Part shown: positions 48,497 to 60,770 of the stretch, piece by piece
How the letters are laid out: every line of letters begins with the position of its first letter
Position numbering within the stretch: the stretch's first letter is position 1
Origin: Pseudomonas sp. efr-133-TYG-5
GTDB lineage: Bacteria > Pseudomonadota > Gammaproteobacteria > Pseudomonadales > Pseudomonadaceae
Length of the DNA stretch: 64,000 bases
Reading direction: 5' to 3'
NCBI RefSeq assembly: GCF_030209175.1
Contig: NZ_JARVSM010000001.1
Location: 248,001 to 312,000, forward strand
Notes under the pieces: generated by a model
Database searches by the model: none
What the model saw: only the letters and a program-made list of their open reading frames with translations
What the model was told of the DNA's origin: nothing
Made by a program: the position numbers and the translations under genes

Positions 48497-49906
48497 TCAG
48501 AACGAGCGCACAATCCGCCCCAGCGTTTCCATCGCCTTTTCCGAGTCCTCGGTCCACGGGCTGCCGTAATTCAAGCGAATGCAATTGCGAAAGCGCTGGG
48601 TCGGCGAAAAGATTGGCCCCGGCGCAATGCTGATGCCCTGGGCCAGCGCCATCTGAAACAATTTCAGCGAATCCATCTGCGGTGGCAGCTCCAGCCACAG
48701 GAAGTAGCCACCGGCCGGTTGGCTGACGCGAGTCTGCGCCGGGAAGTAACGGGCGATGGCCGCGAGCATGGCGCTTTGCTGTTCTTCCAGGGCGTAGCGC
48801 AGTTTGCGCAGGTGGCGGTCGTAGCCGCCGTGTTGCAGGTAGTCGGCGATGGCCGCTTGCGCCGGCATCGAGGCGCACAGCGAGGTCATCAGTTTCAGTC
48901 GTTCGATTTTCTGCGCGTAGCGCCCGGCGGCGACCCAGCCGATGCGGTAGCCGGGGGCCAGGCTTTTGGCGAACGAGCCGCAATGCATCACCAGTCCCTC
49001 GGTGTCGAAGGCCTTGGCCGGTTTCGGCGCCTGCTGGCCGTAATACAGCTCGGCGTAGACGTCGTCCTCGATCAGCGGCACCTGGTGTCGGCGCAGCAGT
49101 TCGACCAGTTCCTGCTTTTTTGCTTCGGGCATGGTCGCGCCCATCGGGTTCTGGAAACTGGTCATGCACCAGCAGGCCTTGATCGGATGCCGCTCCAGCG
49201 TCTGCGCGAGCACGCCGAGGTCGATGCCATCGCGCGGGTGCACGGGGATTTCCACGGCTTTGAGCTTGAGCCGCTCCAACACTTGCAGGCTGGCGTAGAA
49301 CGCTGGCGCCTCGATGGCCACCAGATCGCCCGGTTCGGTCACGGCTTGCAGGCACAGGTTCAGGGCTTCGAGCGCGCCATTGGTGATCAGCAATTCCTCC
49401 ATCGGCAACATCAGCCCGCCGACCATGTAGCGCAGGGCGATCTGCCGGCGCAGTTGCGGATTGCCCGGCGACATGTCGGTGACCACCATGCGCGGGTCCA
49501 TCTCCCGCGCGGCGCTGGCCAGCGAACGGGACAGACGCTGCAGCGGAAACAGAGTCGGGCTGGGGAAGGCCGAACCGAACGGCACGGTGCTCGGGTCCTT
49601 GATCGATTCCAGCACCGAGAACACCAGTTCGCTGACGTCGACCTCGGTGGAGTCGTTGACGTGGCTGCTGATTACCGGCTCCGAGAACGGGCTCGGGGCG
49701 TGGGTGTTGACGAAGTAACCGGAGCGCGGCCGCGCACGAATCAGGCCGCGGCGCTCGAGCAGGTAATAGGCCTGAAACACCGTGGACGGGCTGACGCCGT
49801 AGGTCTGGCTGGCGTAACGCACCGAGGGCACGCGCTGGCCGGGGCCGAGAACCCCGGAGCGGATCAGTTCAGCGATGTCGTCGGCGAATTTTTCGTAGCG
49901 TTTCAT
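48497..49906 (-). CDS. mpaR: MocR-type GntR/aminotransferase regulator (MpaR-like)
   Basis: This 469-residue protein has an N-terminal GntR winged helix (MKRYEKFADDIAELIRSGVL, GQRVPSVRYASQTYGVSPSTVFQAYYLLERRGLIRARPRSGYFV). A class I aminotransferase-like domain follows with LLITNGALEALNLCL, EDDVYAELYYG and the PLP-lysine region GSFAKSLAPGYRIGW. It should bind DNA in response to PLP or a related ligand. In P. aeruginosa, MpaR (PA4132) lies between ccoG2 and ccoN4; here it adjoins ccoG on the same strand, supporting this identity. ATG 49906 is the start (MKRYEKFAD). The longer frame upstream enters a REP. Confidence 0.85.
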   Translation of the reverse strand: MKRYEKFADDIAELIRSGVLGPGQRVPSVRYASQTYGVSPSTVFQAYYLLERRGLIRARPRSGYFVNTHAPSPFSEPVISSHVNDSTEVDVSELVFSVLESIKDPSTVPFGSAFPSPTLFPLQRLSRSLASAAREMDPRMVVTDMSPGNPQLRRQIALRYMVGGLMLPMEELLITNGALEALNLCLQAVTEPGDLVAIEAPAFYASLQVLERLKLKAVEIPVHPRDGIDLGVLAQTLERHPIKACWCMTSFQNPMGATMPEAKKQELVELLRRHQVPLIEDDVYAELYYGQQAPKPAKAFDTEGLVMHCGSFAKSLAPGYRIGWVAAGRYAQKIERLKLMTSLCASMPAQAAIADYLQHGGYDRHLRKLRYALEEQQSAMLAAIARYFPAQTRVSQPAGGYFLWLELPPQMDSLKLFQMALAQGISIAPGPIFSPTQRFRNCIRLNYGSPWTEDSEKAMETLGRIVRSF

Positions 49907-49952
49907 CTTGGGTCCGGGTTGGGGTTCATTCTGGTAGATCGCGTTGCCTTCA

Positions 49953-50018
49953 CTGGCGAGCGGGCTCGCTCCCACAGTTGACCGCATTCCCCTGTGGGAG
50001 CGAGCCTGCTGGCGAATG
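49953..50018. repeat. REPIN (GTGGGAGCGAGC class)
   Basis: CTGGCGAGCGGGCTCGCTCC followed by CACA pairs with TGTGGGAGCGAGCCTGCTGG and CGAAT. It fills the gap between ccoG and mpaR. Confidence 0.88.
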
Positions 50019-50039
50019 ACCGCGCCGCAGTCTAACGGC

Positions 50040-51473
50040 TCAGCGATTCATCGGCGCAACAAACCGGCTCTTCGCCACGCTATAAACGTCGGGTTCATCA
50101 CTGTCGGCAATCTTGAAGCTCAGGGTCTGCGAGCTGCTCGCCGCACGGTCGGTGGTCATCGCCACGGATACCGGCACATCGACAATTTCGCCCGGCGCCA
50201 GGCTCAGTTCGGTCTTGCCTTGCAACTGGAAGCCATCGCCATCCACCAGGCTCAGGCTGTAGTCCTGGTGCTGCTGAGTCTTGTTGATGACCTTGAGGGT
50301 GTAGATGTTTTCGATCTGGCCCTGACCGTTCTCACGGAACAGGCCACGGTCCTTGGTCACGTCCAGCGACACCATCGGCCGTTCAACCAAGGCCAGGGCA
50401 AGGGCGCCGATCATCACCACCAGCACCGCGACGTAGCCGATCAGTCTCGGGCGCAGCAGATGGGTCTTGCCACCCTGCAATTCACGCTCGGAGGTGTAGC
50501 GAATCAGGCCGCGGGCGTAATTCATCTTGTCCATGATCGAATCGCAGGCGTCGATGCACGCGGCACACCCGATGCACTCCATTTGCAGGCCGTCGCGGAT
50601 GTCGATGCCGGTCGGGCATACCTGCACGCACAACTGGCAATCGATGCAGTCGCCGAGGCCGGCTTCGGCGGGTTTCACATCCCGTTTGCGCGGACCACGG
50701 TTTTCGCCGCGGGCGACGTCGTAGGAAATGGCCAAGGTGTCCTTGTCGAACATCACGCTCTGGAACCGCGCATACGGGCACATGTGCATGCACACCGCTT
50801 CGCGCAGCCAACCGGCATTGATGTAGGTGGCGGCGGTGAAGAACAGCACCCAGAACAGGCTGACACCGCCGATCTGCAGGGTCAGGAGTTCTTCGGCCAG
50901 CGGCCGGATCGGTGTGAAGTAGCCAACGAAGGTCAGGCCGGTCAGCAGGCTGATGGCCAGCCAAAGGCTGTGCTTGGCGGCGCGGCGCAGCAGTTTGTTC
51001 AGGCCCCACGGCGCCGCTTGCAGCTTGATCCGCTGATTGCGTTCGCCCTCGGTGACTTTCTCGCACCACATGAAAATCCACGTCCACGAGCTCTGCGGGC
51101 ACGTGTAGCCGCACCAGACCCGGCCGGCGAACACGGTGATGGCGAACAGGCCGAACGCGGCGATGATCAACAATCCCGAGAGCAGGATGAAATCCTGCGG
51201 CCAGAACGTTGCGCCAAAGATGTGGAATTTGCTCTCCGACAGGTCCCAGAGCACTGCCTGCCGGCCGCCCCAGTTCAGCCACACGGTGCCGAAGAACAGC
51301 ACGAACAGAAATCCCGCGCCGCTCATCCGCAGGGTGCGGAACAACCCGGTAAAACTGCGGGTGTGAATGTGCTTGTCGGTGGAGCCGGCCTTCGCCTTCA
51401 TTGGGCGACCAGGCACACTTTTTATCTGCGGTGGAGCAACTTCTACGGTTCGGACGGGGATTTGTTCGCTCAT
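50040..51473 (-). CDS. ccoG: CcoG-family 4Fe-4S membrane protein
   Basis: This 477-residue protein is a CcoG-like ferredoxin involved in copper handling for cbb3 oxidase. It has several membrane helices (FLFVLFFGTVWLNW, FILLSGLLIIAAFGLFAI with WCGYTCPQSSW) and two [4Fe-4S] motifs (CIDCQLCVQVCPTGIDI and CIGCAACIDACDSIM). A periplasmic FixG-type C-terminal domain ends the protein (SLAPGEIVDVPVSV). ATG 51473 (MSEQIPVRTVEV) is the family start; ATG 51497 is possible but weak. It is not next to a ccoNOQP operon. With the mpaR-like gene it equals P. aeruginosa PA4131-PA4132. Confidence 0.92.
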   Translation of the reverse strand: MSEQIPVRTVEVAPPQIKSVPGRPMKAKAGSTDKHIHTRSFTGLFRTLRMSGAGFLFVLFFGTVWLNWGGRQAVLWDLSESKFHIFGATFWPQDFILLSGLLIIAAFGLFAITVFAGRVWCGYTCPQSSWTWIFMWCEKVTEGERNQRIKLQAAPWGLNKLLRRAAKHSLWLAISLLTGLTFVGYFTPIRPLAEELLTLQIGGVSLFWVLFFTAATYINAGWLREAVCMHMCPYARFQSVMFDKDTLAISYDVARGENRGPRKRDVKPAEAGLGDCIDCQLCVQVCPTGIDIRDGLQMECIGCAACIDACDSIMDKMNYARGLIRYTSERELQGGKTHLLRPRLIGYVAVLVVMIGALALALVERPMVSLDVTKDRGLFRENGQGQIENIYTLKVINKTQQHQDYSLSLVDGDGFQLQGKTELSLAPGEIVDVPVSVAMTTDRAASSSQTLSFKIADSDEPDVYSVAKSRFVAPMNR

Positions 51474-51546
51474 GGTCGTTCGCTCATCAGCCTCCATCAG
51501 GCGAACGAATCATGAGCGCCGATCTGTTTGCATAACAGACTCAGCT

Positions 51547-51570
51547 ATCTGAATAAAAAGCGTATCAGAT
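51547..51570 (-). promoter_or_regulatory. candidate MpaR/MocR-type operator upstream of ccoG
   Basis: ATCTGA and TCAGAT are perfect inverted arms. Read toward ccoG, the sequence contains CTGATACGCTTTTTAT, which differs by one base from the core upstream of the siroheme reductase (10842-10867). It lies 74-97 bp upstream of the ccoG start, a normal operator or promoter position. Confidence 0.5.
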
Positions 51571-51619
51571 GCCTTTGCGCGCGCACCCTGCGACAACTTG
51601 AAGCAGCGCGCAGGCGCAG

Positions 51620-51648
51620 GCGCAAACGCCTATCGCAGGCGTCTGCGC
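51620..51648 (-). terminator. hairpin downstream of the DUF3203-like gene
   Basis: GCGCAAACGCCT and AGGCGTCTGCGC pair at 11 of 12 positions with loop ATCGC, 21 bp past the stop of the minus-strand small gene. Confidence 0.6.
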
Positions 51649-51668
51649 GAGGTGTTGATCAGGGTCAG

Positions 51669-51917
51669 TCAAATCACCGAATCACTCTCGTCAGCCTTCA
51701 GGTGCTTACGACCGTCCCTGGCGCCTGCGACGGTCAATGCGTCGGCTTCTGCTTCGGTGATGTAAATACGCCGGCTTTCGACTTCCACGAAAGACATGGC
51801 CTTTTCACTGTCGGTCTTCACTTCCAGCGTGTCGCATATACGAATTTCCTCACCATTTTCGACAGTGAAAAAACACACTTTTGATTCGGGATTGGATTCA
51901 TCGATTCGAAGGGGCAT
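51669..51917 (-). CDS. small DUF3203-like protein
   Basis: This 82-residue soluble protein starts MPLRIDESNP. Its second half, SEKAMSFVEVESRRIYITEAEADALTVAGARDGRKHLKAD, has the pattern I associate with DUF3203, a family of small Pseudomonas proteins of unknown function. It is monocistronic, with its own downstream hairpin. Family call is from memory. Confidence 0.7.
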   Translation of the reverse strand: MPLRIDESNPESKVCFFTVENGEEIRICDTLEVKTDSEKAMSFVEVESRRIYITEAEADALTVAGARDGRKHLKADESDSVI

Positions 51918-52039
51918 GAGACTGTCCTTTTTTCGGGGGTGGCTAGAGGTTTAGGGCTCGACGGTGGGTGATCGTTCTACGCAACCGATTAATGGTCGGC
52001 GTTGTCCATCGACTGACTACTTATAAGAAGGACGCAGCG

Positions 52040-52552
52040 ATGGACGCCTGGTGGCATGAAGTGTGGGTAACGCTGCAAGCGGAGTTCGCCGACATCGGCG
52101 ATGCCTCGCAACTGACGCGCATCACCGTGCGCCTGCTGATGGCGGCGGTGCTGGGCGGGATTCTGGGCTTTGAACGTGAGCAAAAGGGCAAGGCGGCCGG
52201 GGTGCGCACGCACATGCTGGTGGCGTTGGGGGCGGCGCTGTTTGTGCTGGTGCCGCAGACGTCCGGGGCCGAGTCCGATGCCATGAGCAGGGTGTTGCAG
52301 GGCGTCATCGCCGGTATCGGTTTTCTCGGTGCCGGGACGATTCTGAAAAATCAGCAGGGCGATGAAGGCCACGTCAAAGGCCTGACCACCGCCGCCGGGC
52401 TGTGGATGACGGCGGCGATCGGTGTGGCGACCGGATTGGGCAAAGAGGCGACGGCGCTGCTCAGCACGTTGCTGGCGCTGGGCATATTCAGCGTGATGCC
52501 GAGAATTGTGCGGTTATTCGAAAAGGATGAGCACAAGAACCCGCATCTGTAA
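52040..52552 (+). CDS. MgtC/SapB-family membrane protein
   Basis: This 170-residue protein has the MgtC family core LLMAAVLGGILGFEREQKGKAAGVRTHMLVALGAALF, then four or five membrane helices with GVIAGIGFLGAGTILKNQ and GLTTAAGLWMTAAIGVATGLG. The C-terminal tail is short, so it is a minimal MgtC without the long ACT-like extension. AAGAAGGACG precedes ATG 52040. In related bacteria MgtC is linked to growth at low Mg2+ and survival in macrophages. Here it is a single gene. Confidence 0.9.
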   Translation: MDAWWHEVWVTLQAEFADIGDASQLTRITVRLLMAAVLGGILGFEREQKGKAAGVRTHMLVALGAALFVLVPQTSGAESDAMSRVLQGVIAGIGFLGAGTILKNQQGDEGHVKGLTTAAGLWMTAAIGVATGLGKEATALLSTLLALGIFSVMPRIVRLFEKDEHKNPHL

Positions 52553-52566
52553 CAGCGGCGTGATAA

Positions 52567-52601
52567 CCCTGCAGGAGTGGCCTTCGGCAACTCCTGCAGG
52601 G
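52567..52601. terminator. perfect 12-bp hairpin terminator
   Basis: CCCTGCAGGAGT and ACTCCTGCAGGG flank an 11-nt loop, between the MgtC gene stop (52552) and the stop of the convergent proline-rich gene (52608). Confidence 0.85.
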
Positions 52602-52607
52602 CATGTG

Positions 52608-52766
52608 CTAGACGATCACCGGTGGCATCGTACTCGGCGGTTCTTCCTTCGGCGGCGGCGTGGTGCCTGGGGGCTCCTGCTCGGGGATCGGTTGCGGTTC
52701 GGTTTCCGGCAGGGTCGGTTTGTCGATGTTCGGATCGGGTGTTTCAGCGGGGATCGGGATTGTCAT
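52608..52766 (-). CDS. very small proline-rich protein
   Basis: This 52-residue protein (MTIPIPAETPDPNIDKPTLP onwards) has many Pro, Glu and Thr residues and no hydrophobic segment, so it is probably disordered. GGAGG lies eight nt before ATG 52766. The good ribosome site and the convergent hairpin support a real gene. Similar short proline-rich proteins are often annotated as hypothetical in Pseudomonas. Function unknown. Confidence 0.6.
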   Translation of the reverse strand: MTIPIPAETPDPNIDKPTLPETEPQPIPEQEPPGTTPPPKEEPPSTMPPVIV

Positions 52767-52879
52767 CGGGTGAACCTCCGTGTGGCACATGGCGTGAGAA
52801 GTGCTTAAGTGGGTTGACCACCTCGCAGCGAATTCGATCCGCTTTTGTCGGCAGCGGAAAAGTCCGCGGTAATTGCTGT

Positions 52880-52907
52880 GAACTTTTGCCAGCGAGGATC
52901 GCTCGGA
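52880..52907 (+). promoter_or_regulatory. AlgU (sigma-22)-type promoter upstream of glgE
   Basis: GAACTT, a 17-nt spacer, then TCGGA matches the AlgU consensus GAACTT-N16/17-TCTGA except for one base. It ends 89 bp before the glgE start. The rest of the gap (52767-52996) holds no other element I recognise. Confidence 0.6.
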
Positions 52908-52996
52908 ACCTAAGTGAGTTCATGGCGGGCGGATGGCGTGCCGTGGATACCGAACAGGCAAACGAGCGTCCTTGGGGCGTTAAGGAGAGATGCTCA

Positions 52997-54991
52997 ATGA
53001 CTGCTGAAAAACCTTCCGAATTGAGCTACAACCCGCATATCCCGCTGTCTCAGGCGTTGCTGATGCCGCGCATCGTCATCGAGAACACCATGCCGACCCT
53101 CGACGGCGGGCAGTTTGCCGTCAAGGCCATTGCCGGACGCGAGGTGCGGGTGACCAGCAAGGTATTCGCCGACGGTCACGACAAACTCGCGGTGCGCATT
53201 CGTTGGCGCGAGACCGGCGATGAAACCTGGCAAAGCGAGGTCATGGCCGATCTCGGCAACAATGGTTGGGAGGGGCGTTTCCGTCCTGAACGCCAGGGCC
53301 GCTATCTGTTCCTGATCGAGGCGTGGATCGACCAGTTCGCCAGTTTTCAGTACGAACTGGAGAAGAAACACGCTGCCGGCGTGCCCGTCAGCCTCGAGCT
53401 GCAGGAAGGCCGCAGCATGGTGCAACAAGCGGCCGAGCGCAGCGACGGTCAACTGAGCGAGCAACTGGCGGCGCTGCACCATGAATTGTCCGGCCTGCTC
53501 GAAACCGAGCAGGTGGCACTGTTTCTGCACTCGCGCAGTGCGCAGTTGATGGCGGACGCCGATCACCGCGCCTACCTGAGCATCAGTGCCGAATTCCCGG
53601 TGGATGTCGAGCGCGAACTCGCCGAGTTCGCCAGTTGGTACGAGCTGTTTCCCCGCTCGATTACCGACGATCCTGCCCGCCATGGCACCTTCAACGATGT
53701 TCACTCGCGCCTGCCGATGATTCAGGACATGGGGTTCGACGTGCTGTATTTCACGCCGATCCACCCGATTGGCCGTGCTCATCGCAAAGGCCGCAACAAT
53801 TCGCTGACCGCCGGCCCGGACGATCCCGGCAGCCCATATGCGATCGGCAGCGAGGAGGGCGGGCACGAAGCGATTCATTCGCAGCTCGGCACCCGTGAAG
53901 ATTTCCGCCGCCTGGTGGCTGCCGCCGCCGAGCATGGCCTGGAGATCGCCCTGGATTTCGCCATTCAGTGTTCGCAGGATCACCCGTGGCTCAAGCAGCA
54001 TCCGGGCTGGTTCAACTGGCGCCCGGACGGCACCATCAAATACGCCGAGAACCCGCCGAAGAAATATCAGGACATCGTCAACGTCGACTTCTACGCCCCG
54101 GACGCCATTCCGAGCCTGTGGGTCGAGCTGCGCGATATCGTTGTTGGCTGGGTGCAGGAAGGCGTGAAGATTTTCCGCGTCGACAACCCGCACACCAAGC
54201 CGCTGCCGTTCTGGCAATGGCTGATCGCCGATGTGCGCACGCTGCATCCCGAGGTGATTTTCCTCGCCGAAGCGTTCACCACGCCGGCCATGATGGCGCG
54301 CCTGGGCAAGGTCGGTTACACCCAGAGCTACACCTATTTCACCTGGCGCAACACCAAGGCCGAACTGGCGACGTATTTCAGCGAACTCAACGAATCGCCG
54401 TGGCGCGAGTGCTACCGGCCGAACTTCTTCGTCAATACCCCGGACATCAACCCGGCGTTCCTGCATGAATCAGGGCGGCCCGGATTCCTCATCCGCGCGG
54501 CGCTGGCGACCATGGGGTCCGGGCTGTGGGGCATGTATTCGGGGTTCGAGTTGTGCGAATCGGCGCCGGTGCCGGGCAAGGAGGAGTACCTCGATTCGGA
54601 GAAGTACGAGATCCGCGTCCGCGACTTCAATGCGCCGGGCAACATCATTGCCGAGATCGCCCAGCTCAACCGCATTCGCCGGCAGAACCCGGCGCTGCAC
54701 AGTCATCTGGGCCTGAAAATCTACAACGCCTGGAACGACAACATCCTGTATTTCGGCAAGCGCAGCGCCGATGGCAGCAACTTCATTCTGGTGGCGGTCA
54801 GCCTTGATCCACATAACGTCCAGGAAGCGAATTTCGAACTGCCGCTGTGGGAAATGGGACTGCCGGACGACGCGACGACCCACGGTGAGGACTTGATGAA
54901 CGGGCATCGCTGGGATTGGCACGGCAAGTACCAATTCATGCGTATCGATCCTTCGTACCAGCCGTTCGGCATCTGGAGAATAACGGCCTGA
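52997..54991 (+). CDS. glgE: maltosyltransferase GlgE
   Basis: This 664-residue GH13 enzyme transfers maltose from alpha-maltose-1-phosphate to the non-reducing end of alpha-1,4-glucan in the cytoplasm. It has an N-terminal beta domain (residues 1-130), then the catalytic barrel with FTPIHPIGR, the nucleophile Asp396 (IFRVDNPHTKPLPFW) and acid/base Glu425 (IFLAEAFTTP). FFVNTPDINP and a C-terminal domain ending FGIWRITA complete the family pattern. ATG 52997 has AAGGAG 10 nt upstream; ATG 52989 is out of frame. It is first in glgE, treS-mak, glgB (P. aeruginosa PA2151-PA2153). Confidence 0.96.
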   Translation: MTAEKPSELSYNPHIPLSQALLMPRIVIENTMPTLDGGQFAVKAIAGREVRVTSKVFADGHDKLAVRIRWRETGDETWQSEVMADLGNNGWEGRFRPERQGRYLFLIEAWIDQFASFQYELEKKHAAGVPVSLELQEGRSMVQQAAERSDGQLSEQLAALHHELSGLLETEQVALFLHSRSAQLMADADHRAYLSISAEFPVDVERELAEFASWYELFPRSITDDPARHGTFNDVHSRLPMIQDMGFDVLYFTPIHPIGRAHRKGRNNSLTAGPDDPGSPYAIGSEEGGHEAIHSQLGTREDFRRLVAAAAEHGLEIALDFAIQCSQDHPWLKQHPGWFNWRPDGTIKYAENPPKKYQDIVNVDFYAPDAIPSLWVELRDIVVGWVQEGVKIFRVDNPHTKPLPFWQWLIADVRTLHPEVIFLAEAFTTPAMMARLGKVGYTQSYTYFTWRNTKAELATYFSELNESPWRECYRPNFFVNTPDINPAFLHESGRPGFLIRAALATMGSGLWGMYSGFELCESAPVPGKEEYLDSEKYEIRVRDFNAPGNIIAEIAQLNRIRRQNPALHSHLGLKIYNAWNDNILYFGKRSADGSNFILVAVSLDPHNVQEANFELPLWEMGLPDDATTHGEDLMNGHRWDWHGKYQFMRIDPSYQPFGIWRITA

Positions 54992-55002
54992 ACCCGGATC
55001 GC

Positions 55003-55078
55003 CTGTGGCGCCGAGCCTGCTCGCGCGAATTTTATGCTGATGGTTAATCCGCATTCGCCAGCGGGCTCGCTGCCACAG
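55003..55078. repeat. REP-like inverted pair between glgE and treS
   Basis: CTGTGGCGCCGAGCCTGCTC and GCGAGCGGGCTCGC-like partner with TGCCACAG form a degenerate GTGGGAGCGAGCC REP doublet. It may attenuate or stabilise the polycistronic mRNA. Confidence 0.7.
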
Positions 55079-55145
55079 GGTTGCTCACCGTTTTCGAGTC
55101 AAGTGATCGGCTCACGGTTTTTACAGAATTCAACAGGAGTTGCAC

Positions 55146-58487
<3,342 letters not shown>

Positions 58488-58489
58488 TC

Positions 58490-60721
58490 ATGAGTTTCTC
58501 GAACAAGGAACAGGGTCACGTCAAAGAACGTTTGCTGCCCGGGCCCGGGGATATCGACGCCCTGGTCCGCGCTGAGCATCCCGATCCCTTTTCCATCCTT
58601 GGCCCCCACGGCGATGGCGCCGGCGGGCAGTTCATCCGCGCCTATCTGCCCGGCGCATTGAACGTCACGGTGCTCGACAAGGACACCGGGCAAGAGCGCG
58701 GTGAGTTGCAGGCCACGGAAACGGCGGGGCTGTTCGTCGGCCATTTCGACCAGGCGCGACCGTATCTGCTGCGCACGCGCTGGGCGGGTGGCGAGCAGGT
58801 CGCCGAAGATCCGTACAGCTTCGGCCAGTTGCTCGGCGAGATGGACTTGTACCTGTTCGCCGAAGGCAACCACCGCGATCTGAGCAGTTGCCTCGGCGCG
58901 CAATTGAAAACGGTCGATGGTGTCGACGGCGTGCGATTCGCCGTGTGGGCACCGAACGCTCGCCGGGTATCGGTGGTCGGCGATTTCAACGTCTGGGACG
59001 GCCGTCGCCATCCGATGCGTCTGCGCCATCCGTCCGGTGTCTGGGAGCTGTTCATCCCGCGTCTGCACGCGGGCGACCTGTACAAATACGAGATTCTCGG
59101 CGCGCACGGCATTCTGCCGCTGAAAGCCGACCCGATGGCACTGGCGACCAGCCTGCCACCGGACACCGCATCGAAGGTTGCTTCGCCACTGCAGATCGAA
59201 TGGCAGGACCAAGACTGGATGGCGTCGCGCAGCGAGCGGCAGAAGCATGCCGCGCCGCTGTCGATCTATGAGCTGCACGCCGGCTCCTGGCAGTGCGAGC
59301 TCGACGATCTCGGTGAAGTGGCGCGGCAGTACACCTGGCCGGAGTTGGCCGAACGGCTGATTCCGTACGTGAAGGAGTTGGGTTTCACCCACATCGAGCT
59401 GATGCCGATCATGGAACACCCGTTCGGCGGCTCCTGGGGTTATCAGTTGCTGTCGCAATTCGCCCCGAGCGCGCGTTACGGTTCGCCCGATCAGTTCGCC
59501 GAGTTCGTCAACGCCTGCCACCAGGCGGAAATCGGCGTGATCCTTGACTGGGTGCCCGCGCATTTCCCCACCGATGCCCACGGCCTGGCGCAATTCGACG
59601 GCACCGCGCTGTATGAGTACGGCAACCCGCTGGAAGGCTTCCACCAGGATTGGGACACGCTGATCTACAACCTCGGCCGGACCGAGGTGCACGGCTATAT
59701 GCTGGCTTCGGGCTTGCACTGGTTGAAGCACTTCCATGTCGACGGGTTGCGCGTCGATGCCGTGGCCTCGATGCTCTATCGCGACTATTCGCGCAAGGCC
59801 GGCGAGTGGGTGCCGAACCGGCACGGCGGGCGGGAAAACCTCGAGGCGATCGATTTTCTCCGGCATTTGAACGATGTGGTCGCCCTTGAAGCGCCGGGTG
59901 CGCTGGTGATCGCCGAGGAATCCACCGCGTGGCCTGGCGTCAGCCAGAGCACCCAGCAGGGTGGCCTGGGTTTTTCCTACAAATGGAACATGGGCTGGAT
60001 GCACGATTCCCTGCACTACATCCAGCAGGATCCGGTGTACCGTGCCCATCACCATAACGAACTGAGCTTCGGCCTGGTCTATGCCTGGTCCGAGCGCTTC
60101 ATCCTGCCGATTTCCCACGACGAAGTGGTGCACGGCAAGCATTCGCTGATCGACAAGATGCCTGGCGACCGCTGGCAGAAATTCGCCAACCTGCGTGCCT
60201 ACCTGAGTTTCATGTGGACCCATCCGGGCAAGAAACTGTTGTTCATGGGCTGCGAGTTCGGCCAGTGGCGCGAGTGGAACCACGATCAGCAGCTCGACTG
60301 GTACCTGCTGCAATACTCCGAGCACCAGGGCGTACAGAAACTGGTGGGCGACCTCAACCGTCTGTACCGCGAGGAACCGGCGCTGCATGAGCAGGACGAC
60401 GCGCCGCAGGGCTTCCAGTGGCTGATTGGCGACGACGCGATCAACAGCGTCTACGCCTGGCTGCGCTGGAGCAAGGACGGTTCGCCGGTGCTGGTGGTGG
60501 CCAACTTCACGCCGGTGCCCCGTCAGTCGTATCGGGTGGGCGTGCCGTTCGCCGGACGCTGGAACGAACTGCTCAACAGTGACGCGGATACCTATGCCGG
60601 TTCGAACTACGGCAACGGTGGCGGCGCTTTCACCGAAGAGGTGCCGAGCCACGGTCAGGCCTTGTCGCTGGTGTTGAATCTGCCGCCCCTGGCGGTGTTG
60701 ATCCTCAAACCGGGTAACTGA
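58490..60721 (+). CDS. glgB: 1,4-alpha-glucan branching enzyme GlgB
   Basis: This 743-residue GH13 enzyme introduces alpha-1,6 branches into the glucan made by GlgE. It has N-terminal CBM48-like domains ([31 protein letters not shown]) and the barrel with the nucleophile Asp423 ([20 protein letters not shown]) and acid/base Glu476 ([11 protein letters not shown]). Further on come [14 protein letters not shown] and the C-terminal all-beta domain. GGAGAG precedes ATG 58490. It is last of the operon, with a terminator close behind. Confidence 0.97.
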   Translation: MSFSNKEQGHVKERLLPGPGDIDALVRAEHPDPFSILGPHGDGAGGQFIRAYLPGALNVTVLDKDTGQERGELQATETAGLFVGHFDQARPYLLRTRWAGGEQVAEDPYSFGQLLGEMDLYLFAEGNHRDLSSCLGAQLKTVDGVDGVRFAVWAPNARRVSVVGDFNVWDGRRHPMRLRHPSGVWELFIPRLHAGDLYKYEILGAHGILPLKADPMALATSLPPDTASKVASPLQIEWQDQDWMASRSERQKHAAPLSIYELHAGSWQCELDDLGEVARQYTWPELAERLIPYVKELGFTHIELMPIMEHPFGGSWGYQLLSQFAPSARYGSPDQFAEFVNACHQAEIGVILDWVPAHFPTDAHGLAQFDGTALYEYGNPLEGFHQDWDTLIYNLGRTEVHGYMLASGLHWLKHFHVDGLRVDAVASMLYRDYSRKAGEWVPNRHGGRENLEAIDFLRHLNDVVALEAPGALVIAEESTAWPGVSQSTQQGGLGFSYKWNMGWMHDSLHYIQQDPVYRAHHHNELSFGLVYAWSERFILPISHDEVVHGKHSLIDKMPGDRWQKFANLRAYLSFMWTHPGKKLLFMGCEFGQWREWNHDQQLDWYLLQYSEHQGVQKLVGDLNRLYREEPALHEQDDAPQGFQWLIGDDAINSVYAWLRWSKDGSPVLVVANFTPVPRQSYRVGVPFAGRWNELLNSDADTYAGSNYGNGGGAFTEEVPSHGQALSLVLNLPPLAVLILKPGN

Positions 60722-60730
60722 GTGACAGCA

Positions 60731-60764
60731 GCGGGAGCGTGTTGAGCACTCCCGCCGTTGTTTT
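60731..60764 (+). terminator. terminator of the glgE operon
   Basis: GCGGGAG and CTCCCGC enclose a partly paired loop (CGTGTTGAGCA), and CGTTGTTTT follows. It lies between the glgB stop (60721) and the stop of the convergent barrel gene (60771). Confidence 0.8.
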
Positions 60765-60770
60765 GCCTGC

